Shown piece by piece: positions 45,307 to 52,908 of a DNA stretch of 64,000 bases. This DNA is from UTCHB3 sp008363265 (GTDB taxonomy: Bacteria > Bacteroidota > Ignavibacteria > Ignavibacteriales > Ignavibacteriaceae). The DNA lies in the NCBI GenBank assembly GCA_045863055.1, contig BTUW01000016.1, positions 1-64,000 of the forward strand, written 5' to 3'. A program made the position numbers and the translations under genes. Each line of letters begins with the position of its first letter. Position 1 is the stretch's first letter. The notes below the pieces were generated by a model. That model saw only the letters and a program-made list of their open reading frames with translations, ran no database searches and had not been told where the DNA came from.

Positions 45307-45474
45307 AACTTCAGTACTTCGGTACTTCTGTACTTCAGTACCTTGGTATTTCGAAATGCTGAGGTTCCGGGGTTCCGAAGTTCCGAAGTACGGTAGTTCT
45401 GAAATACCGGAGTTCCGAAGTTCCGGAGTTCTGAAATTCCGAAGTTCTAAAGTTCCGAGGTTCCGAGGTTCCGA
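45307..45474. repeat. Array of 21 contiguous 8-bp units filling the whole intergenic gap
   Basis: The 168 bases between the B4 stop (45306) and the rnc stop (45475) divide exactly into 21 octamers with no insertion or deletion. The first six read like AACTTCAG, TACTTCGG, TACTTCTG, TACTTCAG, TACCTTGG, TATTTCGA; the seventh (AATGCTGA) is transitional; units 8-21 read like GGTTCCGG, AGTTCCGA, AGTTCTGA, AATTCCGA. Consensus of the larger block is AGTTCCGA. The first block resembles the reverse complement of the second (ACTTCxG-type on both strands), so the array could form a long imperfect hairpin. It could act as a terminator for the two convergent operons, a protein-binding array, or be a slippage-grown satellite. 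Confidence 0.85.
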
Positions 45475-46233
45475 TTACTCCGCCAGAACTTCTCCGGCGC
45501 TGAGGCGGTCGAGGGCCATTTTGGCGGCTACCTGTTCCGCGGATTTTTTGTTGCGGCCTTTACCTTCGCCAAGGACATGGAGGCCGACCGATACGCGGAC
45601 GGTGAAGACGCGGTCGTGTTCGGGACCCGATTCTTCAACCACATAGTATCTGGGGAGTTCAACTTTTTTCTTCTGGATTAGTTCGAGGAGCTGGCTCTTG
45701 TAGTTCTCGTCGGTTACATGCACCCCTTTTGTGAGGCCGGGTTCGAGGATGAACTTGAGGATAAAATCCTTCGCCACGGTGTAACCATATTCTGTGTAGA
45801 TCACGCCGATCAGTGCCTCGATGGCATCGGCGAGGATCGATTTTATGCCGAGTGACTGCCCCGTTACGAGATCCTCCTGAATAAAGAGGAACTGGTAGAG
45901 GTTGATCACCTGCGCCACTTCGTATAGATTGTTCTTGTTAACGAGGTTCGAGCGCATCTTGGTGAGGAGACCTTCGTTGGTCTGGGGGAACATCTCGAAG
46001 AGGGTTTCGGCAATCACCATGCCGAGCACGGCGTCACCGAGGAATTCGAGGCGTTCGTTCGATGTTTTGAATTTCGTCTGGTCGAGTGCCGACCGGTGGG
46101 TCAGGGCTTCGATGAACCTGTCGGGATTGGTGATCTTCTTGCCGATCAACTCCTCAAGTTTACGGAAGTCCTTCTTTTTAAGGATCTTTTTCTGTTCAAG
46201 CCGCCGGAAATAATCACGAACGAAACGGAACAA
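45475..46233 (-). CDS. rnc: Ribonuclease III
   Basis: A 252-residue RNase III, which cuts double-stranded RNA such as rRNA precursors. Residues 60-71 are the signature NERLEFLGDAVLG region with the metal-binding acidic residues; a second acidic cluster lies at DAIEALIGVIYTEYG (about 136-150); the C-terminal dsRNA-binding domain spans about 170-245 (YKSQLLELIQKKKVELPRYY, FTVRVSVGLHVLGEGKGRNKKSAEQVAAKMAL). The extra N-terminal ~25 residues (FVRDYFRRLEQKKILKKKDF) are longer than in E. coli. It is the last gene of the fatty-acid operon, 2 nt after fabF, an arrangement found in many bacteria. Its stop abuts the octamer array. Confidence 0.96.
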   Translation of the reverse strand: MFRFVRDYFRRLEQKKILKKKDFRKLEELIGKKITNPDRFIEALTHRSALDQTKFKTSNERLEFLGDAVLGMVIAETLFEMFPQTNEGLLTKMRSNLVNKNNLYEVAQVINLYQFLFIQEDLVTGQSLGIKSILADAIEALIGVIYTEYGYTVAKDFILKFILEPGLTKGVHVTDENYKSQLLELIQKKKVELPRYYVVEESGPEHDRVFTVRVSVGLHVLGEGKGRNKKSAEQVAAKMALDRLSAGEVLAE

Positions 46234-46235
46234 GA

Positions 46236-47483
46236 TCAGTCTCCGGCTTTAGTGAAGAGCAGGGCGGCGTTGTGTCCACCGAAACCGAACGTGTTCGAGA
46301 TCGCGAAATCAACTTTCCGCTTTTCCGCAACTTTCGGAACATAATGGAGATCGCACTCCGGATCGGGATTTTCGTGATTGATCGTTGGAGGGATCAGATC
46401 ATTCTGCAGCGTAAGAATTGTAGCCACAGCTTCGATCGCGCCGGCAGCTCCGAGGAGATGGCCGGTCATCGATTTGATCGAGGAAACCGCGAGATCGTAG
46501 GCATGATCGCCGAAAACGGTTTTTATTGCTTTGGTCTCGGTCTTGTCGTTAAGAGGTGTCGATGTTCCGTGCGCGTTAATGTAGTCGATGTGTTTCGGAT
46601 CAACCCCCGCGTCGCGGATCGCTTCCCTCATTGCCCTTACGGCGCCGTCGCCTTCGGGGTCGGGAGCTGTCATGTGGAAGGCATCACCCGTGAGGCCGAT
46701 ACCCAGAAGCTCGGCATAAATTTTCGCCCCGCGCCTCTTGGCGTGTTCATATTCCTCGAGTATCAGCGCGCCTGAACCTTCACCCATCACGAAGCCGCTT
46801 CTGTCTTTATCGAACGGTCTGCTGGCCACCGTGTAACGGTCGTTCCAGGTTGAGATGGCCCTCATCGAGCCGAAACTTCCTATTCCCATTTCAGTTATCG
46901 CCGCCTCTGCCCCGCCGCAGATCATCGCGTCGGCTGCACCCCTTTGGATGAGCATGAAACCGTCGGCTATCGAGTGTGAGGAAGTGGCGCAGGCTGAAGT
47001 GGTTGAGTAGTTCGGACCTTTTAAGCCGTACTTTATCGAAATGTGGCCGCCGGCAATGTCGGCGATCATCATCGTTACAAGGAAGGGTGAAAGACGTTTG
47101 GGAGAATTCTCTTTGTAATAGGTTACAAAGCCATTCTCCAGCGACTTGATGCCACCAATTCCGCTACCGAAGATAACACCGAAACGGTCTGGATCATACG
47201 ATCCGTCTGAAAACGACGCGTCTTCCCATGCCTGGGTTGCGGCAGCGAGGGCAAAAACCGTGAAAGGATCGATCCTTTTAAGGTTCTTGAAGTCAACATA
47301 CAGCTCGGGGTTGAAATTCTTTACTTCAGCCGCGAACTTTGTGTCGAAGTTGGTAGTGTCAAAATGGGTTATTTGATCCACTCCGTTTTTTCCGGAACGG
47401 AGCGCTTCCCAATATTCCTGAAGGTTGTTTCCGATGGGAGTAACCGCACCCATTCCGGTAACAACTACCCTTCTTTTGTTCAT
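46236..47483 (-). CDS. fabF: 3-oxoacyl-[ACP] synthase II
   Basis: A 415-residue condensing enzyme that elongates acyl-ACP with malonyl-ACP. Catalytic Cys165 in STTSACATSSHSIADG, His in NAHGTSTPLND (about 305) and His in MTGHLLGAAGA (about 342), plus the Lys/Gly-rich end FGFGGHNAALLF. Length and motifs are standard for KASII. ATG at 47483. It follows acpP with a 73-nt gap that contains a strong stem-loop, and rnc follows after 2 nt, so it belongs to the plsX-fab operon read leftwards. Confidence 0.97.
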   Translation of the reverse strand: MNKRRVVVTGMGAVTPIGNNLQEYWEALRSGKNGVDQITHFDTTNFDTKFAAEVKNFNPELYVDFKNLKRIDPFTVFALAAATQAWEDASFSDGSYDPDRFGVIFGSGIGGIKSLENGFVTYYKENSPKRLSPFLVTMMIADIAGGHISIKYGLKGPNYSTTSACATSSHSIADGFMLIQRGAADAMICGGAEAAITEMGIGSFGSMRAISTWNDRYTVASRPFDKDRSGFVMGEGSGALILEEYEHAKRRGAKIYAELLGIGLTGDAFHMTAPDPEGDGAVRAMREAIRDAGVDPKHIDYINAHGTSTPLNDKTETKAIKTVFGDHAYDLAVSSIKSMTGHLLGAAGAIEAVATILTLQNDLIPPTINHENPDPECDLHYVPKVAEKRKVDFAISNTFGFGGHNAALLFTKAGD

Positions 47484-47515
47484 TGGTGAGTACCTGAGGA
47501 AAAAGTAAAGCCGGT

Positions 47516-47539
47516 GATCCCGGAAGTGTATCCGGGATC
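47516..47539 (-). promoter_or_regulatory. Intercistronic stem-loop between acpP and fabF
   Basis: GATCCCGGA (47516-47524) and TCCGGGATC (47531-47539) form a perfect 9-bp stem with a 6-nt loop. On the transcribed (minus) strand it is followed by a T-rich but interrupted tract, so it may be a leaky terminator or a processing/stability element that lets acpP be made in excess over fabF. Confidence 0.6.
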
Positions 47540-47556
47540 AGCCGACCGGGAAAAAG

Positions 47557-47796
47557 TTATTTTTTTGAGGTCTCTTCTTTGATGAAAGCGAGAGCGGCAC
47601 CGACTGTATCAAGTTTCTCAACCTGATCTTCGGGAGCTGAAATATTGAATTCGGTCTCGAAAGCCATGAAAAGCTCCATAAGATCGAGTGAATCTGCCTG
47701 GAGATCGTTTCTGAAGCTTGCTTCAGGGGTGATCTGTGATTCTTCAACGCCTAATTTGTCTTGTATGATCTGTTTGAATTTTACTTCAACATCCAT
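47557..47796 (-). CDS. acpP: Acyl carrier protein
   Basis: A 79-residue acidic carrier protein. Ser36 in LQADSLDLMELFMAFE is the attachment site of the 4'-phosphopantetheine arm; FKQIIQDKLGVEESQITPEASF precedes it and FNISAPEDQVEKLDTVG follows, the usual four-helix pattern. It carries growing acyl chains for FabD/FabH/FabF/FabG encoded around it and for PlsX. Gene order fabG-acpP-fabF is classical. ATG at 47796 with a TAGGAGT ribosome binding site. Confidence 0.97.
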   Translation of the reverse strand: MDVEVKFKQIIQDKLGVEESQITPEASFRNDLQADSLDLMELFMAFETEFNISAPEDQVEKLDTVGAALAFIKEETSKK

Positions 47797-47827
47797 TGTT
47801 TACTCCTAATGTTTTTGTTAAAAAAAA

Positions 47828-48574
47828 TTACATCGTCATTCCGCCGTCAACCGCGATAACCTGTCCGGTTATGTAGTCAGCTGCCGGTGAAACCAGAAAC
47901 AGCACCGTTTTAGCAATGTGTCCGGGTTCTCCGAGGGCTTTAAGTGGAATATGATTCAATAATTCCTGTTTAATCTCGTCTTTAAGTTTGTCGGTCATAT
48001 CGGTCTGAATAAATCCCGGGGCGATGGCGTTGCAGGTTATGTTCCTCGATGCCACTTCTTTTGCCACCGACTTGGTGAAACCGATCATACCGGCCTTGCT
48101 GGCTGCATAATTTGCCTGACCCGCGTTTCCGGTGAGTCCCACTACCGAAGTGATGTTAACGATCCTTCCGAACCGCTGCGACATCATCGGCTTCATGACA
48201 GCTTTAGTGTAATTGAAAACACTCTTAAGGTTGGCGTCGATCACATCTGTGAAGTCGCTCTCCTTCATCATCATCAGGAACTTGTCGCGGGTGATACCGG
48301 CGTTGTTCACGAGGAAATCGCAACCGCCAAGGTTCTGAACTGTGAAATCGACAGCTTTCTGGGCATCCTCGAAGCTCGCGGCATCAGCCTTGAATCCGAG
48401 TACTTTTCTCCCTTCGGCAGCATGAGCCGCCTCGATCGCCTTGGCAGCTTCATCGGAAGACTGGTAAGTGAACACAACGGAACATCCCTGACGGGCGAGT
48501 TCCTCAACGATCGCTTTACCTATTCCGCGCGATCCGCCGGTTACGAGAGCTCTTTTTTCTTTTAAATCTGTCAT
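47828..48574 (-). CDS. fabG: 3-oxoacyl-[ACP] reductase
   Basis: A 248-residue short-chain dehydrogenase. NADPH motif TGGSRGIG (13-20), NNAG (90-93), catalytic Ser143 (NITSVVG), Tyr156 and Lys160 (YAASK), and the terminal TGQVIAVDGGMTM typical of FabG. It reduces 3-ketoacyl-ACP in each elongation round. The gene lies between fabD (46-nt gap) and acpP (31-nt gap) in the same operon. Length is exactly that expected. Confidence 0.96.
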   Translation of the reverse strand: MTDLKEKRALVTGGSRGIGKAIVEELARQGCSVVFTYQSSDEAAKAIEAAHAAEGRKVLGFKADAASFEDAQKAVDFTVQNLGGCDFLVNNAGITRDKFLMMMKESDFTDVIDANLKSVFNYTKAVMKPMMSQRFGRIVNITSVVGLTGNAGQANYAASKAGMIGFTKSVAKEVASRNITCNAIAPGFIQTDMTDKLKDEIKQELLNHIPLKALGEPGHIAKTVLFLVSPAADYITGQVIAVDGGMTM

Positions 48575-48620
48575 TTTTAATTTGAAAATTACTAAATAAA
48601 ACTCAAAAATGAATTAAAGG

Positions 48621-49535
48621 CTACAAATATTTTTCTATATCGGCGTATTTATCGATACCCCAGGTGGTTACCGTGTTGTCGATCCTCTTCGCAAGTCCCT
48701 GAAGAACCTTGCCCGGACCCACTTCAACAAATTCGGTATAACCGTCGGCGATCATGTTCTTTATGGTATCTTCCCAAAGAACAGGAGCGGTAACCTGAAG
48801 GAAGAGATTCTCTTTGATCTCCTCTTTCGAGGTTTCGGCCTTCCCTGTAACATTGGCATAAACCGGTTTTTTAATATCGTAGAAGTTGAAGGTATCGAGC
48901 TTAAGTGCGAGTTTATCCTTTGCCGACTGCATCAGTGGCGAGTGGAATGCACCCGAAACCTGAAGCTGGGTTACAAGTCTTGCCTTTGCAGCCTTGGCGA
49001 GCTCCATCGCTTTCAGAACACCCTCGACACTTCCGGAGAGAACTATCTGACCGGGTGAGTTGAAGTTGGCACACTGCACTATCCCCTCTGCCGAGGCTTC
49101 TTCGCAGATGGCTTCGAGCGTGGGGCGGTCGAGCCCGATAACCGCGGCCATAGTGCCGGGGAAGTCGCTTCCCGCTTGCTGCATGGCCTGTCCTCTGAAG
49201 CGGACAAGTTGCACTGCATCGTAATACTGTATGGCATTGCAGGCCACGAGGGCCGAGTACTCACCGAGTGAGTGACCGGCAGCGCCGTCAAAATCAAGCC
49301 GGCGGAGGATCGAAGCAAGAACAACACTGTGAACAAAGATCGCGGGTTGCGTGTATTCGGTCTGTTTAAGATCCTGCTCGGGACCGTTGAACATGATGAA
49401 CGAGAGCGGAACACCGAGAGCCGCGTCAGCGGTGCGGATCATTTCCTTTGCCTCTACCGAGTTGTCGAAGAGGTCTTTGGCCATTCCGACATACTGCGAA
49501 CCCTGTCCGGGGAAAAGTAAAGCCCTTTTGCCCAT
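48621..49535 (-). CDS. fabD: Malonyl CoA-acyl carrier protein transacylase
   Basis: A 304-residue acyltransferase. FPGQGSQYVGMAKDL at the start, nucleophile Ser89 in GHSLGEYSAL, the conserved Arg in RGQAMQQ, His in VSGAFHSPLMQ (about 196) and the closing EVGPGKVLQGL. It charges ACP with malonate for FabH and FabF. Its start follows fabH's stop after one base. Nothing unusual. Confidence 0.96.
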   Translation of the reverse strand: MGKRALLFPGQGSQYVGMAKDLFDNSVEAKEMIRTADAALGVPLSFIMFNGPEQDLKQTEYTQPAIFVHSVVLASILRRLDFDGAAGHSLGEYSALVACNAIQYYDAVQLVRFRGQAMQQAGSDFPGTMAAVIGLDRPTLEAICEEASAEGIVQCANFNSPGQIVLSGSVEGVLKAMELAKAAKARLVTQLQVSGAFHSPLMQSAKDKLALKLDTFNFYDIKKPVYANVTGKAETSKEEIKENLFLQVTAPVLWEDTIKNMIADGYTEFVEVGPGKVLQGLAKRIDNTVTTWGIDKYADIEKYL

Positions 49536-49536
49536 C

Positions 49537-50541
49537 TTAGTCGATGCCCCATGTCAGCCAGATCGAGCCCCATGTGAAGCCCGCGCCGAAAGCAGCGAGG
49601 ATGATATTGTCACCCTTTTTAACTTTGCCTTCCCTGTAATACTCGCAAACCACGGTTGGGATCGTTCCCGAAGTGGTGTTGCCGTACTTCTGGATATTAA
49701 GCATTACTTTGTCCATGCCGATACCCATTCTATTGGCTGTGGAATCGATGATCCTCAGATTTGCCTGATGAGGGGCGAGCCATGCCACATCGTCACCTTT
49801 AAGTCCGTGTTTTTCCATGATCTCGGCGGATACTTCGGCCATGCCAAGCACCGCTCTCTTGTAAACCGCTTTCCCCTCCTGATAGAGGTAGTGCATTTTA
49901 GCGTCAACGGTTTCATGGGTTGGGGGGTTAAGGCTGCCGCCGCCTTTCATGTAAAGGTACTCGGAGCCTGATCCGTCGAGGTGAAGGATCGAATCTTTAA
50001 TTCCAAAATTCTTGTCTTCGGTCGGTTCGAGGAGGAAAGCTCCCGCTGCATCACCGAAGAGGATGCAGTTATTGCGGTCGGAGTAGTCAACTATCGAACT
50101 CATTTTATCAGCACCGATAACCACGACCTTTTTGAAGTTGCCCGAGGCTACAAGGCTCGCGCCTGTCTGCAGGGCGAAGAGGAATCCGGAGCATGCCGCG
50201 GAGAGGTCGAAACCCCAGGCGTTTTTGGCACCTACACGGTCCTGAACCAGTGCTGCCGTCGCGGGGAAGAGCATATCGGGGGTTACAGTGGCCACAATGA
50301 TAACATCGATCTCTTCAGGTTTAAGCCCCGAAGTGGCCATAAGGTCGTTCAAGGCACCTACAGCGAGATCGCTTGTGGCACCATTTCTTAAAATTCTTCT
50401 CTCTTTAATCCCGGTTCTTGTAACAATCCATTCATCATTCGTGTCGAGGTAGCTTGAAAAGTAGTTGTTATCGAGCACCTCATCAGGTACATACATTCCC
50501 ACGCCGGTTACAAGGGCGTTATATTTGGTTGTGTTGTTCAT
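49537..50541 (-). CDS. fabH: 3-oxoacyl-[ACP] synthase III
   Basis: A 334-residue initiating condensing enzyme. Catalytic Cys117 in DLSAACSGFLFAL, His in LAPHQANLRI and Asn in GNTTSGTIPT, with the N-terminal DEWIVTRTGIKERR typical of KASIII. It condenses acetyl-CoA (or branched primers) with malonyl-ACP. Its ATG overlaps the plsX stop in an ATGA arrangement, so the two are translationally coupled. Confidence 0.96.
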   Translation of the reverse strand: MNNTTKYNALVTGVGMYVPDEVLDNNYFSSYLDTNDEWIVTRTGIKERRILRNGATSDLAVGALNDLMATSGLKPEEIDVIIVATVTPDMLFPATAALVQDRVGAKNAWGFDLSAACSGFLFALQTGASLVASGNFKKVVVIGADKMSSIVDYSDRNNCILFGDAAGAFLLEPTEDKNFGIKDSILHLDGSGSEYLYMKGGGSLNPPTHETVDAKMHYLYQEGKAVYKRAVLGMAEVSAEIMEKHGLKGDDVAWLAPHQANLRIIDSTANRMGIGMDKVMLNIQKYGNTTSGTIPTVVCEYYREGKVKKGDNIILAAFGAGFTWGSIWLTWGID

Positions 50542-51578
50542 TCGGGGGTTCCTTCGTTATGGTCAATATTACGGGAGGCGATCGCGGCAGCCAGTTTGGC
50601 CGTTAGATCTTTCCGGTGCGCTTCGGCGGCTTTATGTATCATGTTCTTAATAGCCAAAGGTGAGCTTGATCCGTGTCCGATTATTGTTATCCCGTCGACA
50701 CCGAGAAGCGGCACACCACCGTAATTTTCGTAGTTAAGCTTTGCAAATATCTTCTTCAAAGATGATTTGAAAAGCCCGACCTTTATCTTGTTAAAGAGGC
50801 CTTCGTCGGCATACTCTTTAAAGAGGTGTTTGAGAAGGTGCATAACACCTTCCGCGAACTTTAATATTATATTTCCCGTGAATCCGTCGCAGACGGCCAC
50901 ATCGACATTCCCCTTGAGGATGTCTTTCCCTTCAACATTGCCGATGAAGTTAAGCCCGAGAGGTTTAATGAGCTGCAGCGCCCTCTTCGAGACTTCGTTT
51001 CCTTTCGACTCTTCTTCACCAACGCTGACAACACCAACCCTGGGGTTGGGTCTGTTAAGCATCTCCTCTGCGTAGATCGATCCGAGCACGGCATACTCCG
51101 CGAGGTGGTGGGCTTTCGAGTCAACGCTCGCGCCCGCGTCGAAAATTGTACAAAAACCGCCGACACACGGCATCAGTGTGCCGATAGTGGGGCGGTCGAT
51201 TCCTTTGATCCTGCGGTAGATCATCAGCGAAAAGGTCATCACGGCACCGGTGTTCCCGGCACTCACGAAGGCGTCAGCCTTCTTTTCCTTAACGAACTTC
51301 AGGCCTTTGGCCAGCGAAGAGTCCTGTTTTTCCTTGTAAGCCTGAACGGGGGCGTCACTCATGGTGACAACCTGTGAGGCATCTATGACACGCGAAGTAT
51401 CGAAGTGCAGGTTCTTCTCCCTGAGCACTTTCTCTATCGCGGCACGGTCCCCGGCAAGCCACACTTCAAGGTTCTTGTCCTCTTTTTCGGCATCAATAGC
51501 GCCAATGATCTCGTTGAGCGGGGCAAAATCCCCACCCATCGCGTCAAGTACTACTTTGCACTTGCCGGAACTCGGCAT
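50538..51578 (-). CDS. plsX: Phosphate acyltransferase PlsX
   Basis: A 346-residue protein that turns acyl-ACP into acyl-phosphate for phosphatidic acid synthesis. I take the ATG at 51578 (MPSSGKCKVVLDAMGGDFAP), which has a GGAG box 8 nt upstream located over the rpmF stop; a longer frame to 51647 would run into rpmF coding sequence and add residues not found in the family. Signatures: LDAMGGDFAPLNEI, VSAGNTGAVM, GTLMPC, LGSIYAEEML, GFTGNIILKFAEG and GVPLLGVDGITIIGHGSS. Neighbours rpmF (14 nt upstream) and fabH (4-nt overlap) are the usual partners. Confidence 0.95.
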   Translation of the reverse strand: MPSSGKCKVVLDAMGGDFAPLNEIIGAIDAEKEDKNLEVWLAGDRAAIEKVLREKNLHFDTSRVIDASQVVTMSDAPVQAYKEKQDSSLAKGLKFVKEKKADAFVSAGNTGAVMTFSLMIYRRIKGIDRPTIGTLMPCVGGFCTIFDAGASVDSKAHHLAEYAVLGSIYAEEMLNRPNPRVGVVSVGEEESKGNEVSKRALQLIKPLGLNFIGNVEGKDILKGNVDVAVCDGFTGNIILKFAEGVMHLLKHLFKEYADEGLFNKIKVGLFKSSLKKIFAKLNYENYGGVPLLGVDGITIIGHGSSSPLAIKNMIHKAAEAHRKDLTAKLAAAIASRNIDHNEGTPE

Positions 51579-51592
51579 TTGTGTTACTCCGG

Positions 51593-51772
51593 TTATTTCT
51601 TGGGCAGAAACATTGATCTTCCGGCGTAGTAGCCGCAGGAAGGACAAGCATTGTGGTTAAGCTTTACTTCACCACAGTTTGGGCATGAACCGACTGAAGG
51701 AGCCACTGCTTTGTAGTGGGTTCTTCTTTTGTCTCTTCTGGTTCTCGACATTTTTCTTTTAGGATTTGGCAT
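51593..51772 (-). CDS. rpmF: 50S ribosomal protein L32
   Basis: A 59-residue L32 reading MPNPKRKMSRTRRDKRRTHY and then a zinc ribbon with C30-x2-C33 and C43-x2-C46 (SCPNCGEVKLNHNACPSCGYY). All four zinc cysteines are present. It lies 27 nt after yceD and 14 nt before plsX, the common yceD-rpmF-plsX order. ATG at 51772. At under 60 residues it can be missed by length-filtered gene calling. Confidence 0.96.
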   Translation of the reverse strand: MPNPKRKMSRTRRDKRRTHYKAVAPSVGSCPNCGEVKLNHNACPSCGYYAGRSMFLPKK

Positions 51773-51799
51773 CGCTAATTCCGTCTGATTTGATGTTAA

Positions 51800-52306
51800 T
51801 TATTCGTCTTTTAATTCGTCTTTAAGCTTTTCAAGGTCTTTCCAGACCGGGTTGTAATCTTCTTTTTCGCATTTGCACTCCCCTTTGTTAAGGTCGGTGA
51901 AACATTTTGGACAGAGCCCCTTGCAATCTTCTCTGCACAGTTTCTTGAACGGGATATCGAGAAACGCGTAATCGTAAAGTTCCGAAGAGATATCTATTTT
52001 ATCCGCCTCACGGGAGAGATAAAAGACATCGGGATCGTCGGTCTCACTGCTTTTTTCATCAAAAAGGTAGAGAACAGTGAAATATATATCCCTCTCCGAC
52101 TCAAATTCCGCCGTGCACCTGTCGCAGTCGAATTTCGCTTTCACGCGCAAATTAGCGTCAAGCAGAAGCTGCTGGTGGCTTTTGTCGATGGTAAGATCCA
52201 GCTCATAATTGCCGAAAAACGGCGCTTCCAGGCCGATCTCCTCCACCTTGCCCGTGTAGCTGAGCTCGTTAACTCTGAACTCGAATCCGGATATCTTTAT
52301 TTTCAA
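51800..52306 (-). CDS. yceD: YceD/DUF177 family protein
   Basis: A 168-residue protein of the YceD (DUF177) family, almost always found just before rpmF. The family pattern is visible: ANLRVKAKFDCDRCTAEFESE (two-cysteine knuckle, about 57-77), then DYAFLDIPFKKLCREDCKGLCPKC (about 114-137) and a further CKC. The paired cysteines suggest a metal site. In E. coli and plants YceD has been linked to 23S rRNA accumulation, but its biochemical role is not settled. First gene of the operon, 25-30 nt behind a Bacteroidetes-type promoter. Confidence 0.9.
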   Translation of the reverse strand: MKIKISGFEFRVNELSYTGKVEEIGLEAPFFGNYELDLTIDKSHQQLLLDANLRVKAKFDCDRCTAEFESERDIYFTVLYLFDEKSSETDDPDVFYLSREADKIDISSELYDYAFLDIPFKKLCREDCKGLCPKCFTDLNKGECKCEKEDYNPVWKDLEKLKDELKDE

Positions 52307-52330
52307 CGCAATTGTCCAAAAAATCGAACT

Positions 52331-52362
52331 ACAAATATAAGGAATGGAGAATTGTATAACAA
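52331..52362 (-). promoter_or_regulatory. Bacteroidetes-type promoter of the yceD-rpmF-plsX-fab-rnc operon
   Basis: On the minus strand a TTTG box (52359-52362) and TATATTTG (52331-52338) are 20 nt apart, matching the Bacteroidetes consensus TTTG / TAnnTTTG. Transcription would begin near 52324, leaving a leader of under 20 nt before the yceD ATG at 52306. Confidence 0.68.
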
Positions 52363-52869
52363 ATAATTGTTGGGGGTTCGTTGTCCGCTTGTGGCTGTGC
52401 CATTGCCCGTAGGGTGAGAGGAAATAATATTGTTCATTTCCGGAAAAATGTTGATCCGGTAACTCTATATTATAAATCCCGGGAGAAAAACATGATATTC
52501 TTTTTACGCATACTTGAGGCGGTATTCCTCAAAAAAGGTGATTTCCATTATTGGTTCGAAGATTTTGTAGTGGATATAATCGTGATCGCCGTTTTGAAGT
52601 TTTTCGTCCATTTTTTTGCAGGGTGCCGGTGATGGTCCGCGAATATAATGGTTAGGGCCGCAAAAAGGTGAGATAGACCGCGGATAACTCGGATGACGCT
52701 GATCTTCGCGGATATTTTTGATTTGTCGTGTGGAATCACTTCTTCCATTCGGATGCGTCCAGCGATTGCCCCGATGAGGCAGGCCCCGCGAGGGGTAAAC
52801 TGATCCTGCCAGGGATCAAACAGGATTAGCACCCCGCCCGATGAATTCCCGTTAAAGGGAACAATTCAT
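52363..52869. other. Intergenic region with repeat-like hairpins
   Basis: About 500 bases between two divergent operons without a credible gene: frames of 83 and 94 codons are present but lack ribosome binding sites and family similarity. The right part (about 52770-52838) contains palindromic pieces: GGGGT/ACCCC enclosing ATCCTG/CAGGAT, and GATTGCCCCGATGAGG, giving a foldable structure that looks like a dispersed intergenic repeat unit. Nothing else recognised. Confidence 0.45.
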
Positions 52870-52877
52870 TATATTTG
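52870..52877 (+). promoter_or_regulatory. Probable -7 promoter element of the polysaccharide cluster
   Basis: TATATTTG is a perfect match to TAnnTTTG, 31 nt before the first ATG of the dprE1-like gene. No good TTTG box lies 19-21 nt upstream (TTCC instead), so the promoter is probably weak or activator-dependent. Confidence 0.5.
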
Positions 52878-52908
52878 CCGTATGCGAACCGTAATTTTTT
52901 GCCGGTAA

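Noticed and set aside
45307..45474. CRISPR array
   Set aside because: Units are 8 bp and contiguous, without spacers, and no cas genes are near.
45356..45646. Plus-strand frame across the octamer array into rnc
   Set aside because: Its repetitive peptide merely reflects the 8-bp DNA repeat read in frame every 24 bases, and it overlaps rnc on the other strand.
51579..51647. Upstream extension of plsX
   Set aside because: The added residues come from rpmF coding sequence in another frame; the ATG at 51578 has a proper ribosome binding site.
52381..52832. Two small frames (83 and 94 codons) in the yceD/dprE1 gap
   Set aside because: They lack ribosome binding sites and family features and overlap palindromic non-coding sequence.
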